Of a stretch of 6,780 bases of DNA, positions 6,569 through 6,780 are shown in pieces; position 1 is the stretch's first letter; each line of letters begins with the position of its first letter. The translations under genes and the position numbers were made by a program. The stretch is from JASJBU01 sp965372385. GTDB lineage: Bacteria; Pseudomonadota; Gammaproteobacteria; Chromatiales; Chromatiaceae. Where the stretch lies: assembly GCA_965372385.1 (NCBI GenBank), contig CBDVCD010000189.1, positions 1 to 6,780 on the forward strand, given 5' to 3'. Under the pieces are notes generated by a model that was given only the letters and a program-made list of their open reading frames with translations, was not told the origin of the DNA and ran no database searches.

Positions 6569-6780
6569 CTGACATAGGCGTACTAGTACTCACCCTAAGT
6601 TATCACCTTGTAATGAGTACTTAAGCTACAACAGAATTATGATACTACAGTTCGATGTGAACGACCCCACTTGGACAGGTACGTTCAGTGCTGACGCACG
6701 AATGCATCAGGAAAAACTAATATAGGGTCTCCGCCCCAAAAACCGTCCTGCCCCGTGGTAAAAAGCGCAAGCCGGTGGGA
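6569..6780. other. Leader region upstream of the cytochrome gene, reaching the window edge
   Basis: The part next to the gene (about 6570-6660) is AT-richer than the coding regions and holds the inverted repeat. A CATAAT-like -10 lies at about 6637-6642 on the minus strand but has no acceptable -35, so I call no promoter. From about 6720 to the edge the sequence turns GC-rich again, and reading frames on both strands stay open. A minus-strand frame open from the edge ends with TGA at 6685-6687 and could be the last 31 codons of an upstream gene, but all three frames are open there and no motif supports one. Confidence 0.5.
6585..6621. repeat. Inverted repeat AGTACTCA-N21-TGAGTACT in the cytochrome gene leader
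   Basis: Two perfect 8-bp arms (6585-6592 and 6614-6621) flank 21 bases, just upstream of the cytochrome gene. The left arm overlaps a perfect 10-bp palindrome, GTACTAGTAC (6580-6589). The AGTACT core is itself palindromic, so the pattern resembles two operator sites for a dimeric regulator. As RNA it would make a stem-loop exposing AAGGUGA in the loop. No regulator gene is in the window, so neither role can be chosen. Confidence 0.45.

Noticed and set aside
5979..6593. 204-codon minus-strand frame starting at a GTG with AAGGTG upstream
   Set aside because: The ribosome-like site is reasonable, but the frame overlaps the helices and first part of the cytochrome in another phase. Its translation is Pro/Arg/Ser-rich with no domain. 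At most a short leader peptide could start here.
6637..6642. CATAAT as the -10 box of a cytochrome gene promoter
   Set aside because: The nearest -35-like sequence, TTCACA, is only 14 bases away, and the hexamers at 16-18 bases are poor matches.

Overview
The window reads as part of a GC-rich gammaproteobacterial chromosome, most like an environmental, respiratorily versatile lineage such as the sulfur oxidisers. That placement is inference. It rests on codon and base composition and on two dispersed repeats I recognise as typical of Gammaproteobacteria: a GTAGGAGC-type REP at the left edge, and a CACGCCGTGAATAC...TAGGCTC multi-hairpin repeat between two genes. No 16S, ribosomal or other phylogenetic marker is present.

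Three real genes fill almost everything, all on the minus strand, so transcription runs right to left. (1) 6568-3779 encodes a 929-residue membrane protein. It joins five N-terminal transmembrane helices (with histidine pairs that could hold b-type haems), a periplasmic region with five CxxCH haem c motifs, a beta-rich domain with a GH motif, and a C-terminal TPR block. (2) After 187 bp holding a cloverleaf-like dispersed repeat and a candidate promoter, 3591-1771 encodes a membrane-anchored FG-GAP/VCBS beta-propeller with a C-terminal ASPIC/UnbV domain (CRTAC1 family). (3) Ten bases further on, 1760-60 encodes an exported TPR protein. The last two are almost certainly translated from one message.

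All three products are predicted to face the periplasm. One carries redox cofactors; the other two are typical protein-interaction scaffolds. The simplest reading is a periplasmic electron-transfer assembly: the cytochrome would exchange electrons with the quinone pool or a soluble partner, and the propeller and TPR proteins would organise, mature or dock a substrate or enzyme. No catalytic subunit, substrate-specific enzyme or regulator lies in the window, so the substrate cannot be named. I know of no characterised system with this exact trio.

The right-hand 212 bp (6569-6780) is the leader of the cytochrome gene. It is visibly more AT-rich near the gene and carries a perfect 8-bp inverted repeat and an overlapping 10-bp palindrome. 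The left-hand 59 bp follow the last gene and hold the REP-like sequence. No tRNA, rRNA, CRISPR array or transposase gene was seen.
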